From NCBI GenBank assembly GCA_003105015.1, contig PQAF01000039.1, positions 18,108 through 82,107 on the forward strand: 64,000 nt of DNA, given 5' to 3'. Made by a program: the position numbers and the translations under genes. Shown here piece by piece: positions 24,092 to 32,570 of this stretch; the first letter of the stretch is position 1, and every line of letters starts with the position of its first letter. The notes beneath the pieces were generated by a model. That model did no database searches. It had not been told where the DNA came from and saw only the letters and a list, made by a program, of their open reading frames with translations. Source of the stretch: Rhodocyclales bacterium (GTDB lineage Bacteria > Pseudomonadota > Gammaproteobacteria > Burkholderiales > Rhodocyclaceae).

Positions 24092-25627
24092 ATGATAAGT
24101 AATACAAACAACAGGCGCCCATATTTCATTCTCTCGTGTGCGCGATCGGGATCGACCTCGATTACGAGAATTCTCGATCAGGCGACTAACGGCCATTGCG
24201 CAATGGAGCCCATGCCGAACCTCAATGTCGAGAGTCGGGATGTTTTCGATGGCAGGCGCCATGACGTGGATCAGATCGTGGCGCGTCTAGTGGCCCCTCG
24301 TGTCGAACGCGGAATGCGCGAGACGCAAATTTACGGTGAGAAGAACGTTACCTATGGCCCATTTGTTACAGCGCTCTATCGACGCCTGAGATGCAGATTC
24401 ATCTTCCTGATCAGGGATGGTCGCGAAGTAGTCCGTTCCCTGCTCGATTGGCATAACTTGAAGTTTGGCTCCATCTACCGCGAATGCCGTGAGGCCGGCC
24501 AGGTGAACGATGTCGCTAGAGCAGCTGCGGCAAACCTTCCTGCATGGCAGGACACCAGCGATTACGCGCGACCTAGGCCCAGGGTCGGGGAGCGTCTCTA
24601 TACGGAATGGTCCGAATTGTCCCGTTTCGAGATGTGCGCTTGGTATTGGGCAACGGTCAATGAACTCTATTTCGAGCAACTCGAGTGCATTCCAAGCGAA
24701 GACTGGATACTGCTCGACTACACGAGACCAGAAGCCTCACAGATCGAAAGGGTCGCCTCTTTCCTTGGCCTCGAAGGGCTGGGTTACGAACAAGTCAAAC
24801 AAATGTTGGGTGCTCGCATCAATTCGTTGTCAGATCGCGGCGTAAGCGCAAGTGCCGAGCAGAAGTACCCGTACTGGATGAAATGGAGCGCAGCGCAGCG
24901 CGAAGCATTCGACCTTATAGCGGGCGCGACCATGGAAAAGCTCGGCTACTACCCGCCGCCCGGGAAGGCGAACGCATCAATGAACGATGCCGGCAGTAAG
25001 ATACCCTTCGGCCAGTTCTGGAAAACCCATCGCGGGGGAATCTCCTGGTACAGCTGGATGTACGACTATCGCGCCGAGCAGCATCGCCAGTTCAAGGCCT
25101 GGTTTGAGACGAAGGACGCGGAGTGTTCTCTCAACAGCATCATGGAACTAGGTTGCGGCCTAGCTGTCGGCTACGCAGACTATTTCCGTGATCGTCAATA
25201 CTTGGGCGTGGACCTCGCGCCACATCTCATCGAGTGGTGCCGAAAGCATCGACCGCGGGGCGGCCATCGATTCATTACGAAGAATATATTGGATGGCGAT
25301 TTCAACGAGACTGCCGATCTCGTGTTTTCCCAGGGCACCATCGACAATGTCCCTGACATGGACGCATTCCTGCGGGCGGCGGTTCGTGCTTCCAGGAAGT
25401 GGATTTACATTACTGCGTATCGCGGATACTTCCCAGAGCTTGCAAGCCACCGTGTGCAATGCAGCGATGCGGATGGCGTGTACTACAACGACATCAGCCC
25501 TGACCGCGTCAAGGCAGTGCTGGCAGAAGAGGGTTGTATAGACATCCACGTAGGTCCCCAGGCGACAGGCCGCGAGGACATCCCGTACGAAACACTCATC
25601 GTGGCGCGCATAGGAGATAGGCGTTGA
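24092..25627 (+). CDS. Sulfotransferase-methyltransferase fusion protein
   Basis: A 511-residue two-domain protein. The N-terminal domain (about 1-280) is a PAPS-dependent sulfotransferase: CARSGSTSITRI near residue 16 is the 5'-phosphosulfate loop, IRDGREVVRSLL near residue 107 holds the 3'-phosphate site, and DWILLDYTRPEASQIERVASFLGL is the usual C-terminal helix region. The second domain (about 320-511) is a SAM methyltransferase with IMELGCGLAVGYADYF and GVDLAPHLIEW. The ATG 24092 is chosen by comparison with the truncated copy; a TTG at 23984 would give a longer N-terminus. There is no signal peptide, so sulfation would be cytoplasmic. It probably uses PAPS from the cysC product. Confidence 0.82.
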   Translation: MISNTNNRRPYFILSCARSGSTSITRILDQATNGHCAMEPMPNLNVESRDVFDGRRHDVDQIVARLVAPRVERGMRETQIYGEKNVTYGPFVTALYRRLRCRFIFLIRDGREVVRSLLDWHNLKFGSIYRECREAGQVNDVARAAAANLPAWQDTSDYARPRPRVGERLYTEWSELSRFEMCAWYWATVNELYFEQLECIPSEDWILLDYTRPEASQIERVASFLGLEGLGYEQVKQMLGARINSLSDRGVSASAEQKYPYWMKWSAAQREAFDLIAGATMEKLGYYPPPGKANASMNDAGSKIPFGQFWKTHRGGISWYSWMYDYRAEQHRQFKAWFETKDAECSLNSIMELGCGLAVGYADYFRDRQYLGVDLAPHLIEWCRKHRPRGGHRFITKNILDGDFNETADLVFSQGTIDNVPDMDAFLRAAVRASRKWIYITAYRGYFPELASHRVQCSDADGVYYNDISPDRVKAVLAEEGCIDIHVGPQATGREDIPYETLIVARIGDRR

Positions 25628-28521
25628 CGGTAGTTGATATGGAAGGATCGCACGTGACCAAGCAGTCGGGAGAGGATAGCAACTTGGGCTGCTACCGGGT
25701 ATCAGAGGAGGGATTCGATTTTCTCGAAGCGGCGAACACGCTGGCTACAGCACGGCGCCTTTATTCCGAGTGGGGACGGATGGACGATTTTGAGACATTC
25801 GAGCAACTCCTCGAATACCTCAGATCCAAACCAAAATTTTCGGTCGTTCCTCTCAGGAATCTACTTGACAAGCCAGAATCTGGGCGCGTCACGGTTTCTA
25901 TCAGGTTCGATATTGACGTTGACCCCTTTGCCGCACTCGAACTCGCACGGATAGCAGCGCGCTACTCCGTGCCAACGACCTTTTACGTACTACATACCGC
26001 TGCGTATTACCTGCAGGCCGTACAATCCGAGACTGGGCGGCCGGAGTTCAACCGCAATCCTTGGCTCAATACCTGGCTCGAAGCAATGATCGTGGCCGGG
26101 CCGGAAATTGGTTTGCATATCGACCCGTTCCTCTTCACTAAGACACACGGCGTCGACGGTGCTGATGCCGTCAAGACGGAAATCAATTTCATTCGTAGCA
26201 ATGGACTGCCCCTGCGCTCGGTCACGGCTCACAACAGCGCGCCTGCTTATGGTGCAGAGAACTTCGAAATCTTCCGAGAGTTCTGCTTTCGCTCCGACGG
26301 TACGCCTGAGTTGGCTACTGATGAATTGCCATTAGGTAGCCTAACCCTAGCAGATGTTGGCATTGACTTCGAGGCAAACTTTCCTATGCCGGCGCCTGAA
26401 TACGATCCCGAGGCCTTCAGGGAATGGGTGAGCAGCATCGTGGAAATGCCAGTGGAAAACGAGCTTTGGATGCGACGAAATCTGCTGCACAACCCTGGGT
26501 ATCGGCACCGCTATAACTATGAAATATGGCATCTGGGGCCAGGCCGCTGGGTACTTGCCGGAAAACATGGAGAGCAAGGCGAAAAGTGGCTATTCAATTG
26601 TTCGTTCAAGAAAATTCTCCATGCACTGGCAGCGTTGCCGGCTGGGGCAACGGTGGTGTTCGTGCTCCATCCCGAATACTTCGCTGCCTCATTCCTCCGC
26701 AAACAAGACCAGCCGAGTTTTCAGTTACCGCTCCATTCTCCAGTTTTAGACGAGTCTTCGCTTTCCAGGCTTCGTTCCGTGATACTAAGCGACTCGAAAC
26801 ATGTGTTGGGAGAGCACAAGTTTGACGCTGTTAGAGTGCATGAGCCCAGACTTTCCTCCATAGCCATTAATCGGTTGGCTCGCGAGATTGGTCAACTTCG
26901 CTCGCAAGTTTATAACCTGGAAACCTATGCGGATACACTCAAGCGCGAGTTGGATGCAGCCCAGCTAAAGCGCGAGACGGATCTTGTTGATCTCAGGCGC
27001 GAGCTGGATGCAGCCTATACTCCCGCTCCCGAGTTGAGGCATTTGGCGGCGGTGTTGCGAGCAAGCAGACCACTGTTGGCGCCTCTCTACCGTTTGGCGA
27101 GACTCATTGCTCGTGGCCTGAGAGCCTGCTTCAGACTACCGCGAACCGCACTGTACCTAAGCAAGCGTACAGTTGCTAAGTTGCTTGGCTCGTTACGCCC
27201 GATCCTGCGGCCCGCGAAGCGTTCGTACCTCAAAGCCTATAAAGTTGCGATTATTACAAGGACGCTCATGTCAGGAGCTATCCGACCTTCCAGCAGGAAG
27301 AAGGTGCTCGGAAAACGCGTGCTGATGCTGACGACCTCCCAACTCGCGATAGACCCGCGTATTCCAAAGGTTGCTTTCACGCTGGCGGATGCTGGCTATG
27401 AAGTGGACGTCATGGCGTACACGACGAACCCTGAGCAGCCGACAGCGCTCGTGACCGAAGAAGTGCGGCCGCGAGTGCGCTATCTCTGGGTTCGCCACAT
27501 AAATGTTTATGACGGTATTTGGAGAATCTACCAACGTGAGTTCGTGGAATTTGGCATGAATCGCGTTTACGACATCGTACATGCCAACGATCTCACAACG
27601 CTGCTGGCAGCTTGGTTCATAGCTAGGAAGTCAGGCCGGATGCTGGTCTATGATGCGCATGAAATGTGGGCTGAAAACGTTATTTTGCGCAACGGAGAAT
27701 ATGTTCCAATCGAGGGATGGCGACGTTGGCTGGCGAACTTTGCCGAGCGTTTCCTCGTTCGGCGCGTCGATCTGTTCTCATCGGTAAGCGGCGAGATATG
27801 CCGCGAGTACAAGCGCCGGTTTCATTTGCCCGCCGAGCCCTTCCTTCTGCCCAATTTCCCCTTGAAGGAGAGCTTGACCGCGAGCGAGCCTGATCAGGCT
27901 ACTGTACCGGAGCTGATCCGGGCGCAAAAGGGTGATTTGGCTCTGCCCGAGGGTGCATTCATCACAATTTACTTGGGCGGTATTAATCCGCTCAGGAATA
28001 TTGAGAACGTGATCAGGGCGCATGGCCTGTTGTCGAACGAATTCCATTTTGTGATTCGAGGCCCCTATGTTAATTACTATGCCCCGAGCTACCTTGCGTT
28101 GGCCGAGCAGTGCGGGGCGGCGGGCCGCGTCCACCTGCTTGAAGGAGTAACGCAACAGCAGTTGATGGGAGCGGCCAAGGGTTGCGACTGCGGTATCGTG
28201 ATGCTTAAGAATCTATGCAAGAACTTCTACTGGTTCTATCCGAACAAGTTCTTCGAATACATGTTCATGCGGCTGCCCGTTGCCTGCTCGGACTTTCCCG
28301 AGGTTTCGGCTCATGTCAAGCACGAAAAATGCGGTGTCGTGTTCGACCCGGAGGATCCGGCCAGTATCGCAGCAGCGCTGAGGCGATTGGCAGGGGACAG
28401 GAATGAGGCGCGTGCGATGGGTGAGCGAGGTTATACGTCTGCTATGGAAAGGTACTCTTGGGAAAGTATCGAACCTGCCTACGTGGCGGCATATGAGGCG
28501 GCCCGAGCCAAGCAGCCATGA
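25624..28521 (+). CDS. Polysaccharide-deacetylase-like domain fused to a GT4-type glycosyltransferase
   Basis: A 965-residue fusion. Residues of about 60-370 resemble the NodB/polysaccharide deacetylase-like family (VSIRFDIDVDPFAALELAR, then GPEIGLHIDPF), but the usual His-Asp metal pair reads Phe-Asp. A coiled coil follows at about 415-465 (LRSQVYNLETYADTLKRELDAAQ). A GT-B glycosyltransferase (about 560-960) has KRVLMLTTSQLAIDPRIPK and a late YPNKFFEYMFMRLPVACSDFPE segment. The TTG start overlaps the previous stop and is supported by AGGAG seven bases upstream; GTG 25654 is an alternative. A cytoplasmic, membrane-associated bifunctional enzyme is inferred. Confidence 0.78.
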   Translation: MTVVDMEGSHVTKQSGEDSNLGCYRVSEEGFDFLEAANTLATARRLYSEWGRMDDFETFEQLLEYLRSKPKFSVVPLRNLLDKPESGRVTVSIRFDIDVDPFAALELARIAARYSVPTTFYVLHTAAYYLQAVQSETGRPEFNRNPWLNTWLEAMIVAGPEIGLHIDPFLFTKTHGVDGADAVKTEINFIRSNGLPLRSVTAHNSAPAYGAENFEIFREFCFRSDGTPELATDELPLGSLTLADVGIDFEANFPMPAPEYDPEAFREWVSSIVEMPVENELWMRRNLLHNPGYRHRYNYEIWHLGPGRWVLAGKHGEQGEKWLFNCSFKKILHALAALPAGATVVFVLHPEYFAASFLRKQDQPSFQLPLHSPVLDESSLSRLRSVILSDSKHVLGEHKFDAVRVHEPRLSSIAINRLAREIGQLRSQVYNLETYADTLKRELDAAQLKRETDLVDLRRELDAAYTPAPELRHLAAVLRASRPLLAPLYRLARLIARGLRACFRLPRTALYLSKRTVAKLLGSLRPILRPAKRSYLKAYKVAIITRTLMSGAIRPSSRKKVLGKRVLMLTTSQLAIDPRIPKVAFTLADAGYEVDVMAYTTNPEQPTALVTEEVRPRVRYLWVRHINVYDGIWRIYQREFVEFGMNRVYDIVHANDLTTLLAAWFIARKSGRMLVYDAHEMWAENVILRNGEYVPIEGWRRWLANFAERFLVRRVDLFSSVSGEICREYKRRFHLPAEPFLLPNFPLKESLTASEPDQATVPELIRAQKGDLALPEGAFITIYLGGINPLRNIENVIRAHGLLSNEFHFVIRGPYVNYYAPSYLALAEQCGAAGRVHLLEGVTQQQLMGAAKGCDCGIVMLKNLCKNFYWFYPNKFFEYMFMRLPVACSDFPEVSAHVKHEKCGVVFDPEDPASIAAALRRLAGDRNEARAMGERGYTSAMERYSWESIEPAYVAAYEAARAKQP

Positions 28522-30698
28522 TTCGTTTTCTCTTTTGGCTCAACGCCGGTCCGTTAGCGCCCGGCAAGCGGTGGCACGATGCCTTACTTCGCCGGGCGGG
28601 CCGGCTACGGCGAATTTTCTTCATGGCTACTATGATGGTGCTCCCGCTATTCATGGTCGCATCGTGGCTCAGGGTGGTCGTTCTCAAGCTGAGTGGGGGC
28701 AAACCGCGGCTTGTGTGGGGCCCCACCCCGATCATCAACATCGTAGATCAATCGGAATTGATGCAGCGGCAGGGGTATGAGAGCACTACCGTCGTCTACG
28801 CTGTCTATCACATCACCAACAGGTTCGACTACGACCTGATGCCGCTGATTCGCAACCAAGCGATCGCATGGTGGCTTCCGAATGTAGTCTTTCTATGGAG
28901 CCTTCTCAAGTTCGATATCTTCCACTACTTCTTCGATGGCGGACTGTGGTCCGGCATGAAAATAGTCCCGGAGGCCAAATGGCTCGAACTGCCGATACTG
29001 CGCCTCGCTGGCAAGCGCATTGTCGCAATGGCATATGGTTCCGATGTCCGTGTTCAGCATCTCAACCGGATGTGGGAAACTCCTAACAGTTGCGAGGAAT
29101 GTCCAGAACCCGGGCGGCACTGCATATGCGATCTGGCTCCGGCGCAGCTCAACACCAAGTACTATCGGGAATGGGTCAATGAATCCATCGCGATGGGCGA
29201 CATGGCGAATTATGTTTTCGGCTCGAACCGACGTTTCTTTCATTGGCCTATTGATACCGAAGTCGTAAAGTATGTCGGCAGTAAAGGGACAGACGAAGAA
29301 ATTGTCGTTGCCCACTCGCCCAATCACCGGTATTTCAAGGGCACACACTATTTCGAAAGCGCTGTTTCTAATTTGCGAGAGCGCGGATACAAGATCAGGC
29401 TGGACTTGATCGAAGGGGTTTCGAATGACGAGGCCAAGCGCCGCTACGCCGCAGCGGATATCATCGCTGCGCAGTGCGTCTACGGTTGGATGGGGTTTAC
29501 AGAAGTCGAGGGGATGGCTGCGGGCAAGCCCGTGATAACCTTTATTCGCGACTGGGACTACCTTGCTCACATGCCCGGTTGCCCCTTGATCAGTAGCCGC
29601 CCTGACGAAGTGGAAGCCGCCCTCGAAAGGTTATGCCTGCATCCGGAGGATCGGGCTCGTATTGGGCGGGAATCACGCGCGTGGGCCGAACGCTATTGCT
29701 CGTTTGAAGCAAGGGCGCCGGACTACGTTGAGCTTCACAAGCAGATTTGGAAATGGAACCCGGTACTGCCCACGCTCCTGACCAAAGCTAGAGACATCCT
29801 CAGCGGCGATAGCGGTTATCGACCGGCCCGTGATTTTACCGGCCCGGTTCTTGGCGAGTGGGCGATATGGTCGGATCCCTTTCTGAACTTGCAGCGGATT
29901 CGGGAGGGGTGCTATGGACAGCCACCCTTCGATGCGCAAGGCATGATCCGGATGTTCTATAACGGAGCGTATGTCGAACACCCTGGTGTTGTCGCGCTAT
30001 ATGCGCTCAATCACTTCCATGCCTTGTTGCAGAAACCATCGGAGGATGGCCATCGTGCGGAGTTCCTGAAGGCTGCTCGCTGGCTGCAGCAGCGGTTGGT
30101 GATTGGTCCAGACGGGATTGGGCGATGGTTCTACCCCTTCGAATGTCCGAGCCGGCCCACCATGGCAGCGCCTTGGTTCTCGTGCTTTTCCCAGAGTCTG
30201 GATCTCTCCATTCTCATGCGAGCGCATCAGCTTTCACCGGATGAGGGATTCGATCGGAATCTCGACCGTGCCGCGCAACTGTTCTGGACTGACATGCAGA
30301 ACGGTGGCGTGCGACACGTGGATGACGGGCTCGTCTTCCTGGAAGAGTATCCAGAGGAGCCGGCATCGCACGTACTGAACGGGTTCATCACAGGCCTGTT
30401 CGGCCTGCATGAGTACTATCGCTTCAGTGGGGACCGGCGGGCTATCGAGTTATTCTGGCATGGGGCCGAAACTGTCAAGCTTGCGGTCGCGCGGTATGAA
30501 GCGCCGGATGGCCTGCGCTACGATTTGCTGAATCAGTTCGTCGTCAATACAGATTATTATTATTTTATTGTTCAGCAGTTTCTGGCCCTTTACCAGATCA
30601 CCGGAGATCGCTTTTTTAAATCATATGCTCGCAAACTACAGCGGAGGATGTACCGGCAACGCATGTCGGCTGCCCTGCGTCTCAGGGCGCCAATCTGA
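28518..30698 (+). CDS. Glycosyltransferase fused to a D-glucuronyl C5-epimerase-like domain
   Basis: A 726-residue fusion. A hydrophobic segment at about 35-57 could anchor it to the membrane. Residues 60-415 are a GT-B glycosyltransferase related to the product of the gene at 38369, with a C-x2-C-x6-C-x-C cluster near residue 195 and ADIIAAQCVYGWMGFTEVEGMAAGKP. Residues of about 440-715 resemble the C-terminal domain of D-glucuronyl C5-epimerases: SQSLDLSILMRAHQLS, GGVRHVDDGLVFLEEYPEE, ASHVLNGFITGLFGLHEYY and FIVQQFLALYQITGD. That family turns glucuronate into iduronate in heparan-type chains. The start overlaps the previous gene by four bases. Fold assignment is from motif memory only. Confidence 0.75.
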   Translation: MIRFLFWLNAGPLAPGKRWHDALLRRAGRLRRIFFMATMMVLPLFMVASWLRVVVLKLSGGKPRLVWGPTPIINIVDQSELMQRQGYESTTVVYAVYHITNRFDYDLMPLIRNQAIAWWLPNVVFLWSLLKFDIFHYFFDGGLWSGMKIVPEAKWLELPILRLAGKRIVAMAYGSDVRVQHLNRMWETPNSCEECPEPGRHCICDLAPAQLNTKYYREWVNESIAMGDMANYVFGSNRRFFHWPIDTEVVKYVGSKGTDEEIVVAHSPNHRYFKGTHYFESAVSNLRERGYKIRLDLIEGVSNDEAKRRYAAADIIAAQCVYGWMGFTEVEGMAAGKPVITFIRDWDYLAHMPGCPLISSRPDEVEAALERLCLHPEDRARIGRESRAWAERYCSFEARAPDYVELHKQIWKWNPVLPTLLTKARDILSGDSGYRPARDFTGPVLGEWAIWSDPFLNLQRIREGCYGQPPFDAQGMIRMFYNGAYVEHPGVVALYALNHFHALLQKPSEDGHRAEFLKAARWLQQRLVIGPDGIGRWFYPFECPSRPTMAAPWFSCFSQSLDLSILMRAHQLSPDEGFDRNLDRAAQLFWTDMQNGGVRHVDDGLVFLEEYPEEPASHVLNGFITGLFGLHEYYRFSGDRRAIELFWHGAETVKLAVARYEAPDGLRYDLLNQFVVNTDYYYFIVQQFLALYQITGDRFFKSYARKLQRRMYRQRMSAALRLRAPI

Positions 30699-30713
30699 AT
30701 AGCGGTGCATGAT

Positions 30714-31808
30714 ATGCGTGTGCTCCATGGACCAGTGAACATTGCCAATCAGCCATGGGTTCTGTCCCGTGCGGAGCGCGAAATCGGGCTCCGGAGCAAG
30801 CTAGTGGTGAATTATGGCACGGCCTTCGGCTACCCGGCCGACGTAGTGCTGAGCGGTCACGCTGACCGGAGTACTAAGGCTCGCGCACGCCGCTGGCTCA
30901 ATACCTTGACGGCGCCCTTGCGTAGCCGAGTGCAGCACTATTATTTTGGACGCACTTTCGGATGCTGGGATGATTACGGCGAACCGAATCGCACCTGGTT
31001 CATGGATCTCCGGTTGGCCAAGTTTTTGGGTTGTCGGACGTTCATGACCTTGCAGGGCTGTGATGCGCGACTCTCGGATCTGTCCGCGGCCCGCAATCCG
31101 ATTACACCGTGTTCAGTCGGGCGGTGCAGGGCTGCCGAGTACTGCCGGAACTACATGGATCGGCAGCGCCGTTACCTGATCGACGAAGTGTTGCCGCAGA
31201 TTGATCGTGTGTTCTACTTGAATCCGGAACTCGGTCATTATGTGCCGCAGGGAACCTTTCTGCCGTATGCCTGTGTCGACATCCATTCGCTCGAGCCAGT
31301 GACGCCGCGCGTTGATGGCCCCATTCGGATCCTGCATGCGCCGAGCGACGAGACAACGAAAGGCAGCGCCTATGTGTACAAGGCCATCGAGACGCTCAAG
31401 CAACGGTATTCGATCGAGTTCCTGGTTGTCAAAGGGGTTAGTCACGAGGCGGCGATGAAGATGTATCGCGACGCAGATCTCGTATTGGACCAATTGCTCT
31501 ACGGTTGGTACGGCGGCTTTGCCGTCGAAGTCATGGCTCTGGGCAAACCGGTAGGCGTCTACATTCGCGACGAGGACATGAAATTCGTACCGGCTAAGAT
31601 GCTCGAAGAACTACCGGTATTTAGGATGCACCCGGAAACGCTTACTGACGATCTTGAAAAGGCAATCCGGGTTCGGGCGCAATGGCCTGCACTTGGCCGT
31701 AAGGCGCGCAAGTTTGTCGAGGACTGGCACGATCCTGTGCGAATCGCCAAGGCGATTGCGCGAATTTACCGGGATCCGTCCGCACCACTCGACCTGGAGG
31801 CTGCGTAA
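30714..31808 (+). CDS. GT-B glycosyltransferase
   Basis: A 364-residue glycosyltransferase. The second Rossmann half carries ADLVLDQLLYGWYGGFAVEVMALGKPVG and ends FVEDWHDPVRIAKAIARIYRD; both are shared with the enzyme encoded at 42728. A short Cys cluster (PCSVGRCRAAEYC) is near residue 140. The ATG 30714 gives the natural start MRVLHGPVNIANQPW; a GTG at 30705 would add three residues. It is soluble or peripheral. The donor and acceptor are unknown. Confidence 0.82.
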   Translation: MRVLHGPVNIANQPWVLSRAEREIGLRSKLVVNYGTAFGYPADVVLSGHADRSTKARARRWLNTLTAPLRSRVQHYYFGRTFGCWDDYGEPNRTWFMDLRLAKFLGCRTFMTLQGCDARLSDLSAARNPITPCSVGRCRAAEYCRNYMDRQRRYLIDEVLPQIDRVFYLNPELGHYVPQGTFLPYACVDIHSLEPVTPRVDGPIRILHAPSDETTKGSAYVYKAIETLKQRYSIEFLVVKGVSHEAAMKMYRDADLVLDQLLYGWYGGFAVEVMALGKPVGVYIRDEDMKFVPAKMLEELPVFRMHPETLTDDLEKAIRVRAQWPALGRKARKFVEDWHDPVRIAKAIARIYRDPSAPLDLEAA

Positions 31809-31874
31809 AGGCATGGCAAAAGCCGCCCGCCTATGCAAGGCGATTGCTGCACTAACTCACAATTCTGAATTGAA

Positions 31875-32570
31875 ATGCAGATGACAAATCCGTTTTCCTA
31901 TACATATTTGAAAGAGATGCTCGAACGTACGATCGCCTCAGGGTATCGCATTTCCTCGTTCAAGGATTTTGATCCGGCGAAGGAGAAGACAGTGATTCTT
32001 CGTCACGACGTCGATTACACCCTGGATGGGTTGCTGGTGGCCGCCGCTATTGAGCGGGAACTTGGCTGTACAGCGAGCTATCTCTTCCGTGTCCATGCTG
32101 ACGAGTATAACTTGTTCAGTTGCGTGAGCTGGAACGTGGTTCAGCAGATTCGTGATATGGGTCATGAGATTGGACTGCACTTCGAGGGAATGAATGCGGG
32201 CCGCGCACTGGAAATAGAACCTCAGGAGCTCGTACTGAAAGAGAAGAGAATTCTCGAAACAATGCTCGGCGAACCGGTACTTACTGCTGCAGAGCATCGG
32301 GAATTGAGTGGCTCCATCCATGGTACGCCTCTGTTCGACTCGATCTATGACCCATACGAACTGGGCTTCAAGTTCTATGCGATGGATCCGCGATTCTGCC
32401 GCGATATGAAATACCTCTCTGATTCCAACGCTAACTGGCGTGAAGGCGATCTGCTTCAGCATCTCTTAAAGCATCAGCGCTTCCAGGTCCTGATCCACCT
32501 CGACTGGTGGTTCGAGAAGGATCTTTTGCTCAAGGGGCCTTACTATCATCCCCGCGGTACTCATGTCTGA
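31875..32570 (+). CDS. Polysaccharide-deacetylase-like protein
   Basis: A 231-residue protein with the family pattern ILRHDVDYTLDGLLVAAAIERELG near residue 38 and HEIGLHFEGM near 97. His-Asp-x-Asp is retained here, unlike in the N-terminal domain encoded at 25624. No signal peptide is present, so a cytoplasmic sugar-modifying role is more likely than action on an exported polymer. ATGs at 31875 and 31881 are both possible starts. It overlaps the next gene by eight bases. Confidence 0.72.
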   Translation: MQMTNPFSYTYLKEMLERTIASGYRISSFKDFDPAKEKTVILRHDVDYTLDGLLVAAAIERELGCTASYLFRVHADEYNLFSCVSWNVVQQIRDMGHEIGLHFEGMNAGRALEIEPQELVLKEKRILETMLGEPVLTAAEHRELSGSIHGTPLFDSIYDPYELGFKFYAMDPRFCRDMKYLSDSNANWREGDLLQHLLKHQRFQVLIHLDWWFEKDLLLKGPYYHPRGTHV

